Source: Clavelina lepadiformis
Taxonomy: Eukaryota; Chordata; Ascidiacea; Aplousobranchia; Clavelinidae
Assembly: GCF_947623445.1 (NCBI RefSeq)
Contig: NC_135245.1
Span: 3,727,501 to 3,791,500 of the forward strand
Length of the DNA: 64,000 nucleotides
Direction: 5' to 3'
Shown: one piece after another, positions 47,348 through 58,933 of the stretch
How the letters are laid out: each line of letters starts with the position of its first letter
Numbering within the stretch: position 1 is the stretch's first letter
The notes under the pieces: generated by a model
Told to the model about the DNA's origin: nothing
The model's database searches: none
The model's input: the letters and a program-made list of their open reading frames with translations, nothing else
Position numbers and translations under genes: made by a program

Positions 47348-48519
47348 ATGGATAAAATCGAAGAACTACTGCAACAGCAAGTTCAGTTCTTGCAGAATCA
47401 AAGAAAACTTCTACAAAACAACAACAACACCTCTTCATCAACCGACTTAATTGATCTGCCATTGTAAGTTTCCTAACTGAAATTGTTACAGTACTAGTAT
47501 TGTAGAATTTTACAACTGCAGTGTGTCAGCGGCACGATTTACTTGTTGTCAGTTACAAGACTATTCTACCATTGCAAGAAACATGCGACTACCAAGAACG
47601 TTTTCTTTTTGAGTTGGAAGACCAAATAAGGAGAAGAAAGCAAGAAAAAGAACTCCATGAAATGCACAAAGTCTGACTCATTAAATTCTATCCTGTGGTT
47701 TTTGTCCCGCATATTTTCATCACCACGTTTTTATGCATATTTATAAGTGAGGTAAACTAAGGTGGCTAACATAAAATGTACAGCTAATATAATTTGAATA
47801 GCAGATAAATTAGTAGATATTATAGAGCTTACTCTTGCTGTGTGCAGGCACTTGCATCAGTAAAGCAAAAATCTCTACGACAGAACGAAAACCCTTTAAC
47901 CCGTTGGTATCATGAGATGCTAGAATATGACAGAAAATGGGTTGGTAAGTGTATCAGTCTAATAATTGTAGTGATTTTTTTTTACTAGCCCAGAATTTGC
48001 CCAACAAAACATCCTCATAAAAAACTGGTTTTTGCAGTAAAATCCAAAATTGATGAAATGCCGGCATACCAAAGAAATCGTATTTTCTTTAACATACGAT
48101 ATTCAAAGGAGGAAAGCAGTGCTTTTAACACATATAGTTTAAGTTTTGGAACACGTTACTGTGGAAGATGTCTGAGGTTGAATATAACTGTGAAAGCAAG
48201 CGAGTAAGTGTCCACAAAAGCTTCTATAATTGTTGTGGAAGTACATTGAAATCTTTTACCTGGTACCCAAGTATTGTAATCACAGAATAGACCGATTCTA
48301 AATGATATCTATATATAGCATAATTGTAAATTCATTTTACACAGAGATTCTACAAATGTTGATGAAGTAAGCTTTGCTGATTCATTAGGCATAGATGGTG
48401 TGGATTCTTCCTATGTTAAGGAGGCATTGTCGGAGAGTGGAACTGCTGAATCCTTTGTTTGTGAAACTGTTTGGAAAGGAATTCAGACTCTGATAGATTA
48501 TTCTTTATTTGTGAACTAA
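47348..48519 (+). CDS. Unrecognised five-exon protein, 223 aa
   Basis: Five exons (47348-47463, 47553-47670, 47848-47944, 48038-48203, 48345-48519) join in a consistent frame with GT/AG at every junction. I could not assign a family. The N-terminus is a Gln/Leu-rich predicted helix (MDKIEELLQQQVQFLQNQRK) followed by an Asn/Ser stretch. A basic, coiled-coil-like segment (FELEDQIRRRKQEKELHEMH) is next. The middle has aromatic-rich blocks (LTRWYHEMLEYDRKWV; RIFFNIRYSKEESSAF; FGTRYCGRCLRL) that look like a folded domain. The tail is acidic. There is no signal peptide, membrane segment or complete zinc-binding motif. The donor of exon 2 (AAA/GTCTGA) is weak, and reading through it gives an immediate stop. 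The gene model is inferred from frame continuity alone. Confidence 0.7.
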
Positions 48520-49126
48520 ACCGTTAACATTCACTGGTTATACTGGTTTTTGTAATGCTTCCAAACAGGGGAATATATATATTCCAAAAAGTAACAAGAA
48601 TTATTTCAAGCCAAATATCTCCGGTATCAATCAACTTTAGTCCAAACAAATCTCCCTGCTTATTGTTGTAGCAAACAATCATATTTTTACCTAAACTTTA
48701 ATTGAAGTTTTGCTGAAGGAAGATGGATTATGTCTTCACATTTTGATGCAAAGTTTTATACGAAAATAAAAGTGCAAATTCAATATTGATTTTAGCAAGA
48801 TTTATTAATGCCATTGTAATTTCAGCATTTGGTCTCCAGTTTACAGAAGTACATAGATTTAATTGCAATTAGTTATAACCCAATGCGCAGTGATTGGCTT
48901 AAAGTTTGGATTTTTTATCAAAACATTGGTGTGGTTGTACTGTGCTTCTCAAATACCGGTAAAAATATTATGGTATTACACAAGGAGTAAGCTTAAAAAA
49001 CAACAAAGTTTTGCAGCTAGCTATTTACATCACTCTTTAAAATACTGATAAACCAAGGTATTTTCGGCGAAAACAAATGTTGTATAATTTCCAGTGTTAA
49101 CCACAACAATATCAATTCGCTTTGCG
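48520..49126. other. Convergent 3' spacer
   Basis: About 600 bp between the stop of the unrecognised plus-strand gene and the stop of the minus-strand RIN-like gene. It is AT-rich and contains an AATAAA (about 48764) for the former. Nothing else is recognisable. Confidence 0.5.
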
Positions 49127-52100
49127 TCAGGGCTGTCCAGTCTTCTTAACTCCCGGTAACTTAGATGGCAAAGAACCTGAAGCTTCTACAGTTTTATATT
49201 CAAAATACTCGGTAAGACTTGCCACGGTCTCTCTACGGTCGTCCATATCAATCATTGAAGGCTTTATGAAAAGGTTTTCAACAAAAGCCTCTTCATCTTC
49301 CATTTCACTCTGACCATAAGCTGGTACATGCTGAAGTGAGTGTGCAGTGGGAATGGTATCAGATGAAATTGAGTTGCGTTTTGACTCAAACGTGTTTGAT
49401 TCTGCAGAAACAACCATATTGCCCTCTGATGATGATGTTTTGCGGCTTTCATTTTGCTCGCTTAATTCCTCCTCGATCTCGGATGATCCTTGTTTTTCCA
49501 AGTGTCTGGCTTCATACTGCTCGATCTCAGCCACCCATGACTCCTTTAGAAGATGTCGACCATTTTCCACACTTTCGGATGTAAGAGGATTCGCTGTGTC
49601 ATTATCATCAATAGACTCACATCTATTTCCATCAGATGCTGATGGTGATTCTGATATACTTGCAAGACTTTTGTCTGGACTTTTAGCAGGTGATTCTTCA
49701 ATAGATTCATCTTCAGTAGAAGATGCATTACTTTTTCCTTCGCTTTCGGAAACTGAATATTTTTCCACAACATTTTCACCTTGTTCATCAAATATTGCAG
49801 TTTTAACTTCGGCACTTGCCAATATATTTTCATTGGCAATATTTTTCACTTCATCAAATCCTGGGCCCTCAGAGTTTGTTTCTTCACTTGCGTACACTGT
49901 TAGAGGTTTATGGGGAGATTGATGAGCATCAAAGTCCTTTTCTCCATTATCACGTTTTTCCTCCAAGAGGTTGTCATCAGATGGATTGGTTTGGTTCTTT
50001 TTGTCATTCACTAACCCGGCTGGTTGTTCTAAAGGGAAATAAAGTTATTATTAACCCAAATACACATGTATAAAGCCAGAGTCTTACTTATAACCAAGAA
50101 CTACTAATAATCCCACAATAATCACAAAAAAGTTGATTTGAAAACTGAACCAAGAACTACTAATAATCCTACAATAATCACAAACAAGTTGATTTGAAAA
50201 CTGATCGTTCACACCGGTAATGTTTACGCCTGCGTTTCCAAACTTAGCGTTCACAACGGCAAGAATTTAAGATCAAATTTGAAAAAGCGTCGTCCAAATC
50301 CGGCTAAAGTTATCACAACGTTGCGTTCACAAAGAACCTGTTTTGAGTGGATTTTTTTGAAATAGTTTGAAACATTTAGTCCTATTTGAACACAAAACGC
50401 GAGAAGTTTCCAAGGCAACAAGCGTGACAAGCTTGGGTCGCAGGTTGCCGAACTGCGTAAATGCACGAAAAAGCCTGCAATGTCCGGCTATAACAGCTTT
50501 GTTGACAAAAATATACCAGCCTACGCACGGAACATATACTGTAGATCTACGCATAATAGCAGGCCAATTGAAGACATAATTACCTTTATCACCTTTTCAA
50601 TGAACATTGGAGCACTTAAACACTGTGAATGCATTAGGTGGGATATACCAACCTAGTTTGTCGAATTTATTTTGTCGTACTGTTGTCATGGTTTTGTAAA
50701 CAATTTATTTAGTAATTTCGTGAGGTAAGTCGCCGTACTGGCTAGCGGTGGTCGCTTTCTTTAATGTCTATTATTCTTTACACTCCATCATTTGTTTTAA
50801 ATTATGTTACGCATGGTATGAAAAGTGCCAGGAATTTCTGGGCTTTAGCGCGTATAGCTATCTGCTATAGCCTAAACGTGGTACTATGCGCGTACGTTAT
50901 TGCCAGATCGTGTTAATTGTAGACAAGTGTGTTTTTAAACCATAAATTGACTCACAAACCGAACTGAAACTTGGCGTCCAAATACAGTTTTAACATCAAA
51001 TGTTTTGAAATCATCACTGTTCACATCGACGCGCAAAAACACTTTTCTTCCAACTTAGAGGTGCAAAACCTAGATAGTGAAAGGCTAATATTGCGATCAC
51101 AGCCTTACTTTGACTTTTTTCATCCACAGCAGTTCCATCTTTGTCAGTTACAGCTATTAGCATATCGCTGCTTTGATGTACAACTGTAGTGACGTCATCA
51201 GCGATTTTTTCGAATGGTTTTGCGTCCTCTTTCCTGCGTTGGTAAGAGAAGTAAAACGAATTTGCGGGGAACTGTGTAAGCAAGTCTGTCTTCACCAGCT
51301 GCGGACACTCGTTTGGCTCCAGAGCGTGAGGAATGCCGTTCACAACAATGTGCAGGTAGTAGTCCTGGAAGATATTTCACTTTATATCTTTCTTGCGTAT
51401 TTATATCGTATATGTAAAATATATGGTTGAATGTACATTACTATGCTGATTGCAGTTATTGCTGAAATATCTATTATTCATTAAATAAATGACAAACCTC
51501 CGGTGTTACAACATTAAACTTCTTTGAAATCATAAGACATAAGCTTCGGCACGTCATAGTGGGTGGAACATGAAGCGTTTTATGGAAAATGCAGTCGTCG
51601 CTGGTTGAAAACAAATCACTTTCTTTTGCTTTACTCGGTGAACGACTGTCTTTTGAGCATATACCAACTTTGAGGAAGCCCTAGAAAATAGAGATAGAAA
51701 ATAACAGCAAAAAATGTAAAAAATCGAGATGGTATGAATTCTATGGCTAACAAGGAAGAACTGAGGTTGTTGCAATTCTTTTCGCTTTAGAAAGCAAAGA
51801 CGGTTTAAATGAACCTATGTTTAGACAAAATATAGAATTTACACGCATCTAAAGCAAAACGCAATACGGTACGGTCGAAACACTCTTAAACTCTAACAAC
51901 TTGAAATCCAAATTGTCTTTTTTTTGAGAAAACTGTGCCCTAGAAGACAAATTGTTTTGAAATTTAAACGTCATCAACAATTATATTTACTGCACATGCG
52001 CAGTAAGCACGACATCCTTTCATTCAGAATGGAGTTGCAAGCATAACTTTCAGCATTTTCTTTGTGTTTCGTCTTTCTTACACTTCTGCATATTTTCTAT

Positions 52101-55100
52101 TACTGTTATTGTTCAAGTTAACATTGATATCTTGGTAATCTGGGAATGTATTAATTCACTTTATATTGTTTAATATGATAAGCATTGCTTTGGAAGCTGG
52201 ACATTTTACATCTCAAACGGCCTCTTTCAACAAATAAAGTTCGAGTGTTAGAATCAGTTATTACTGCATTTTGCATAACTGATAAAAATTAAACCTACTT
52301 GTAAATCAGTTATGTTGGGAAGAGCAGTTTCTTTGCGCTTCATACTAAGTAGAACTTGAATTGCACTGATCAACGTGGTGAGGTAATAACCACCCTCCCC
52401 AACCAGCAGATTAGGATCAAGAAGACCTGAAAATCACTCAATTATGTTATTTTAATGTGTTCACACCGGTCTGTAGTCAAATTAAAAAAAATATCACATA
52501 GACATCTTCAGATTAACAATGCGATAGTAAAATACAGTTGCTGTGCATCTAGCTGCACGAATTTAAAAGAAATTCTATGAGATGACTATTCTCACCATCA
52601 ATGTACTGAGTCTCAATATCAGCGGCCAAAAAGTCACAGTGAGTTATTGAATATACCAGGAGTGGCAGAAAATCATCAGCCCCTATTCTGGATGCACTGT
52701 GGTCATCGGTGTTGAGATCTTTGGCTGAAAAAGCATTAAAAATTTTTTTTACACTTTGCAAACACGATATGTTGTGTCACAACAAAATGTTGAATTTATG
52801 AAAACGGTTTTACAAAGTAATTTAACATATAAATAAAAGCTCATAGAATTACAATATGACAATGTGAGAAATGTAAAATACAGATGATAAAATAACGTAA
52901 CGTAAAATACTGTAAATGTGGACACAGCAAGTGGAACAATTAAACCTACTGCTTCGGTAGATTTTTGTCACTGCAGCCAATAGTTCCTTTAGTTTGAAAT
53001 ATGGAGAGTAAGTTCTTTGAAGTTGACTGAAATGACTACTAATCACTTCCAAGCTTTCTTCATCAGGAGGTATTAAAGTGTCGCGAATTCCAAGCTCCTT
53101 GTTCGACTTATTCTTTGCTACCTTTAAAGTAATTTGAGTTTTTCATCACAATCGCAAAACTGTTGAAATATTTAAATATGATGCCAGTTGAAGAAACAAA
53201 ATTGGTGAGAATGGTAACAACAATTTACCTTGCATCAAGGATAGTGGATCAGTTTATTTAAACGAGCGTTAATTATTTATAAGTGGATGAAAGTTGAACT
53301 CAATGGAGAAACAATTAAAATTTGCATAAAATAAACTAACGTTTGTGCCAGGTTAAGGGCAAGAGAAATATGCAGAAAATTGAAAGCCATCATTTAAATT
53401 AATTTAATTACAGCACTGCTGGCACCTTTAAAGATTCCTGCATTATTGTCAGCTTTCCAGATGCTGTGTAGCTGGCAACCATGCATCGATATACGACATC
53501 GTGCAAAGGATATAGGACAAGTCTGTCCAAAGCATCATCCACTGCTCCCTCTGAGGAGGAATAGATTGCGTTACGATTTGCTAGCAAATCGAGGAATAGA
53601 TTTTGCTAGCATAACAACTTAAAAATTCTACCACATTCTTACTTTAAAATAAACTTGCATCATTGCAAACAAAAAGGATAAAATCTATCACAACTTTCTT
53701 CACTCAGTTATGCTAAGACAACCTGTCTTAATCTTGAGTACCAATTTTTGCTGATAGTAGCAATTTAAGCTACCAACTAAACCTAAGCTAAACTACCACT
53801 AACCAATATCCATAGTAGTGCAATCGACAACAATTCTTTGAATCTTCTTGACGAGGCCGATATGGGGATTTGATATCACATAGCGCTTAATATCAGTCAA
53901 AAAGCTTCTGATATCATGTAGTAGCACCAAAGGTCTGGTTTCCTTGATTTTTCTGTGCAAAACCACGATTTTAACAAAATACACTGTACTTAGTATCCAG
54001 TATATTTTTTAAACTTGAATATTTTCTACGACCATAGTAACAAGTCTCGAGTAAATTTGCTAGAGAGGTTCTTACTTCGTTTGTGAAACAAATTGAATGA
54101 CTGCATAGCCGAGCGCATTGTTTTCATTGGTTCCCATTTTTTGCAAGAAAGCTCGAACTTTTGAGCTCTGCGTGCGGCGAAGTTTAGGTGCCGGGGGAAG
54201 AAATGATGATAAAGTGATAAATGCACTCTCACGCTTGCCAGAACCTGAAAAAATTTGTTTATTGTTTGATTTCTTAAGCAAGCTGCCTAGAAGCAAGTTT
54301 TTACATGCAAGTTACTCTCATGTGTTGGCTGTGAAGTTAACATGACTTTTACAGATTAAAACAAATTAATTAGTAGCTCAATTAGTTGATTGACTGTTTT
54401 CTAGTTTAAACGACACATTATTTCACAATTTAACTTTATTTATAAAATAAATTCTTCTAAATATTTCAAAGGAACTCTTTAACACTAAAACATTTTTAAA
54501 TTGAGATATATTTCACCTGTTTTTTGTGCGGGTTGATTCTGGCCTTCAGAGTTTCTTTTTCCCTCCTTACGTCCGTAAAATACTTCTAAAGGTATAGAGT
54601 GTATAAAACAAACCTACGTTATTTGAATGAGTTATATTTTGACCTTAAATAATTAGCTGTGAATAACCGCACAAACCATCATAATGAAAAAAGCACTAAT
54701 TGCAAAATTTACCTGAGTTTTCTGCATCATCAGCCATTCCGAAACTTGTAGTTTGCTGAGATGGTGTGTTAGACCTGGAGCCACTGTCCACCTAAATGAA
54801 GTTATAAACAACACTACTAAAGAATGTCGCACAGTTTAGTTAGAGCATAGATATTATTGACACAATGTTAAACAATTAATATAGTTTGGTACTTATTATG
54901 GTAAATCTGTTTTCAAACATCATTAACTAATTTTATTTCCATGTCAACCATCCTGACTACAGTTAAGTCTTTAATGAGATTATACCAATACAGATAAAGT
55001 AAAATTGTTGTGAGTTAAATATAAACTAAACAGTAGATATACTGTGTCAGGTTGCAAATTAATGGTCAAACAGATGAATTAGAAATGCAGTTACCTTCAC

Positions 55101-58100
55101 AAGTCGTTCTTTAACGGCAGATGTGATTGATTCAACTTCTTGGTTTGGAGACAAGGCATCATCAAATGCTAAGCCCCTTTGCAGTCGTTTCTGCTTACGT
55201 GTAAACTCACGTATTAAGTTGGGGGCTTTACGATTGCCAGTCCATCTTAAAGTTTTGTTTCTGGTTAGGAGATGTTCATTTTCTTCAAATTTGTCTGTTG
55301 AGGCAGTACTTGCTTCATCAGACACTGGTTCTGATTCTTCGTATGACATCTCAGTGATGACATCAGCCATAGTCCTTACTTGGGGTTCATGAGATTGTGA
55401 GCCGATTGAAGACAACGAAGCAACAGACTCTGCTGATCCAAAACTTCCTGATTTCTTTGCTACAGATTGGTTGTCTAAAGTTGATACATTCCCGGAAACG
55501 TCGTTCATCGATGCCGACATGGTGGAAGTCATTTTATCATGGGCAATATTTTGTGGTGATATCGGAGAGCTTTTGCTTTTCAGCCTCGGAGCTGGCACAG
55601 GTCTAGGAGATTCTAATTCATTATCGACATAAGATAATGATGATGAAGAGTCCCTTTGAACATTCTTAGAAACGTGTGACGATCTTGGAGATTTGGGTGG
55701 GGCTTTTCGTTTTGCTTGACCTGACTGTTGTGACAAATTGGTGGAGTTGTTACTTCTTGATTCATAGTTTGTTTCTAGTGGCTTGTTTGGTTGGGATGGG
55801 GTCACTGAATTTGACAGATCTTGGACATCTCCATCAACAATGGAAGGCTGTGACGAATGCCTTTGAATTCCGGCTAAAAATTATGATATTTAAAGTTTAT
55901 ACAGTACTACAGGGATGCCAGCAACAACCCTTTTTATTGTGTTATGATGTGTTGTATTACCGTGAAACATCAAGTTGCATTGTATGTAATGATTATAGTT
56001 TTGTAAAGATTGTAACGATTATTATAGATTATCTTGTTCAATAACTTTACTTACATGTGATTTTTGCAATAATGCCATGGTTGCTATTGTGACCTTTCTT
56101 GTCTTTTTTATTGTACTTGCGTTGGTATTTGACATCATTAGGACCAGGACCATTTAGTTGACTGAGTGGAATAAGGTTAGGTCGCTTTACCTGCCTCCAA
56201 AAGAAAAGACACTGAGTACAAAAAAACTGAAAATCACAATTTTTGAGAAATTAGTAAGCAAAGATATGATTTCTTTTGCATACCAATCCAATGTAGAAAA
56301 TGTAGTTAAAAGCTACAAAAATGGGAATCACTATAAAATTTGGTTCACGTAATGCTTCTAAAGTTTTATAATGTCAACTATACACTTAAACAATTAGAGT
56401 TTTCCTGGGATAGAATATTGTTTACGGCAGCCACTTATTTTCCTATTTCATTTGTGCACACAGATCAGGTTTCATTGTAAAAATTCAATGAGCAAATATA
56501 CAGATAATGAAAAGGTTATTTCCGAAATGCAAATATGTACTTAAATTAATTTAAATAAAACCATTGCATGCTTAACGATAGCCCCAAAATGGTTTGAATG
56601 GTAGGAAGTCTAGTGATTAAGTCACACTTCCTGTTAATCTGTATGACACTAGCTATACAGCTACTAATATATATAGAGGCTACAAAAGTCTACACGGAAA
56701 TAATATCATCCAGACATAGAGCTGCATTAATAACTCACGCCTTATAGCAAATTATAAGCTTAAGTTTCTTTTTATTTAATATAAACATACATGCACATAC
56801 ACAAACGATGAAACCTTAATCTATTTCTGTTACAAGTAGTATCAAAACCAAATAAAAAATTTAAGAAATACAGCTATATATATATATGTATATATATATG
56901 TAAACTTTGCTTATTAGCACAACCACTAAGGTAATACCTACAATCTTACATGAAGTGTATATGAAGCTTGTAATGAACACAGTTAATATGAATGTAATAG
57001 TAATTACCTGTTTGCTAGCAGCATCTGGGTGCAACAGGCTAAAAACAGGATTGAAGAAAAACAAAGGCTTGGCCATCCTTTTACCGAGGTCATCCATAAT
57101 ATTGCCGCTATTATGAAGTTTAGGTTTTATTAAACTTAAAAGAAAACCAATGATAAACCTTCGCTAATTTTAACGTTAACTTTGCTAATTTCATAAAATC
57201 AATAGCTTCTACAACAATAAAATACCACTGCACTGTATGAACGACCATTTAACACCTAGCCGGAGTACACAATTAGCTATAAAGCATCAGCATCCATTTA
57301 TGTTCCTGTTCAAATGATGATTCACCGCCATTTTCCTTATTGTTATACGCCCACATGCAATCTATATACGCATAGCCTATTGAATAAAAATAGACTACAA
57401 TACAATTTTGTTAGTTTGATATCATCAAATGGCGTCAAAATAAACCGGGTTATAAATAAATGACAAGCGTAACTTCCTCAATTCTTTGATTGAACTTTTG
57501 CATAACTTCAAGAAAGCCCTTTTAAGCTTTTAGTATCATAATCATTAGTACTTAGACTTGTCACAGTGCATGCCAGAAGCAAACATCGAGAAAAATAATG
57601 TCTAATTATAAATCAAATAAGCAAAATATGGTACAGAAATATGATTGCAGATTTAGCGAAGCGAGAAAGCCATGTTTATATACCTTCCATAATCTTCATT
57701 TGGCTGATAAGAATCCCAATTTGAAGCAAGTTCATCAAGTGTGGAGCCAATTTCACTGGCAAAGTTTTCAAACAACTAGAAACGAACAAAATAAAAATTA
57801 GGAAAATAGTTAACCAACAAAACAAAAAATAAATTACAATGAATGGTTCTAGTGTGTTTGACACAAAGTGCACGAAAAAAGCAATATTATAGTCAGAAGA
57901 AGCAAAAAAGGAATGAGCTATATAATACTAAACAATTTTGGGTGAATTTTAGGAGAATAATTGGACCGTAAGATCATTTCCAGATGACTTAAGAAGGAGT
58001 AAGAATATGGGCAAAGCCTAATTAATTCTGATTTGTAAAATTTACGGGGTAGGGTCCAATCCTTAGGTGTCATGTTGTTGCACTGCATCTACAATGATGT

Positions 58101-58477
58101 TTGGACTTTTTGTTCAGAAAAGGTGATATTTCACAAACGATCCCTTATTATAACCTCCAACTCAAAATATCAAAATCATCCATACATATGCAATGAAAAT
58201 ACTTTCATTACGAGTACATGTAGCCCAGTAAAAAACAAATATTAGCAACAGAATTCACTCTTTTCCTTTATAAATATTAAATACAATTAACTTTATCTGG
58301 CATAACGTATAAAAAATCACCTTTTTTTCCATTGTTAATAAAGATATTTCAGTTTTTAAAGCTTTCTAAACTGGATGATGCCTCAAATAAACTCACTATT
58401 AAATTAACTTTCATTACCAAACATCAACTTACTGAAAAATAAGCTTCAGCATTTTTATCAAAGCTATCCATCTTCAT
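49127..58477 (-). CDS. RIN: RIN-family Rab5 GEF (RH-VPS9-RA) without SH2
   Basis: Sixteen coding exons join in frame to about 1,183 aa: 58433-58477, 57684-57775, 57008-57107, 56055-56190, 55095-55873, 54713-54791, 54517-54585, 54076-54244, 53804-53952, 53426-53550, 52950-53121, 52596-52724, 52299-52426, 51498-51680, 51070-51364 and 49127-50028. FFFNPVF (residues 62-68) matches the block that follows SH2 in RIN proteins. Then come a Ser/Pro-rich region with SH3-ligand-like RPVPAPRL, the RH region and the VPS9 core. The VPS9 core has GADDFLPLLVYSI (Asp and Pro) and GEGGYYLTTL (Tyr and Thr), the residues that catalyse Rab5 nucleotide exchange. The RA domain spans about 725-860. An acidic Ser/Glu-rich tail of ~300 aa follows. 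Family members couple active Ras to Rab5 on early endosomes. The N-terminal SH2 domain of known RINs is absent: the first exon starts MKMDSFDKNAEAYFS after an in-frame TGA. Confidence 0.92.
50029..51069. other. Intron 15 of RIN-like gene
   Basis: One kilobase between the exon ending the RA region and the last exon. Besides the 56-bp tandem repeat it contains a relatively GC-rich stretch (about 50205-50580) with CGTTCACA motifs repeated at 50206, 50249 and 50325. No open, spliceable exon is visible in it. Confidence 0.5.
50092..50203. repeat. 56-bp tandem duplication in RIN intron 15
   Basis: Two head-to-tail copies (50092-50147 and 50148-50203) start AACCAAGAACTACTAATAAT and differ at two positions by eye. 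It is a recent local slippage or duplication with no coding meaning. Confidence 0.92.
56866..56900. repeat. (TA)n microsatellite in RIN intron 3
   Basis: A short run of TATATATATATGTATATATA-type sequence downstream of RIN exon 3. It is a simple repeat. Confidence 0.8.
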
Positions 58478-58751
58478 AAATACATTTATACACTTTGAGA
58501 GACTTTTTCTTCATTGACATGACATTTCTTTCTGCATATAAATAGCACTTTCATTAAAAGCTACATAAATGGCATTTAAGAACATCTATTTATGACAAAC
58601 AGCGTTTCGCGCACAAGACATGCACCAGGCTGTTTCTATGTTAAGTCTAAGCATGACCTGATTCAACAATTGCATGCAATAAACCTGTCATAGAAAGCAA
58701 GCCAAAACATGTTGCTGTGCTAAAAGCTGAAACTAAGGGAAAACAACTCAC

Positions 58752-58933
58752 CAGGAAAACGTGAGTACATGGGGGAAAGGAGGTCGCGAACAGGAAACGT
58801 GATGTGACATAACTTTTCTGAAATTTCTATACAGAGGCAGACACGATGGAAGCAATTGGACACCATTTACTACGCCTGGCATCAAGATCAGTGACATAGA
58901 GTTGGGTTAATCGCGATACAACACCGGAAGTGT
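58752..58933 (-). promoter_or_regulatory. Candidate RIN promoter and 5' UTR exon
   Basis: On the minus strand CACTTCCGG, an ETS-type site typical of TATA-less promoters, lies at 58924-58932. A comparatively GC-rich stretch ends with a good donor (CCTG/GTGAG) at 58752. An acceptor (TATATGCAG) at about 58532 could join this non-coding exon to the exon holding the RIN start codon. All frames through it end before that start. This is a prediction from motifs only. Confidence 0.35.

Noticed and set aside
49347..49922. 191-aa plus-strand frame
   Set aside because: It lies antisense to the last RIN exon and mirrors its Ser/Asp-rich codons.
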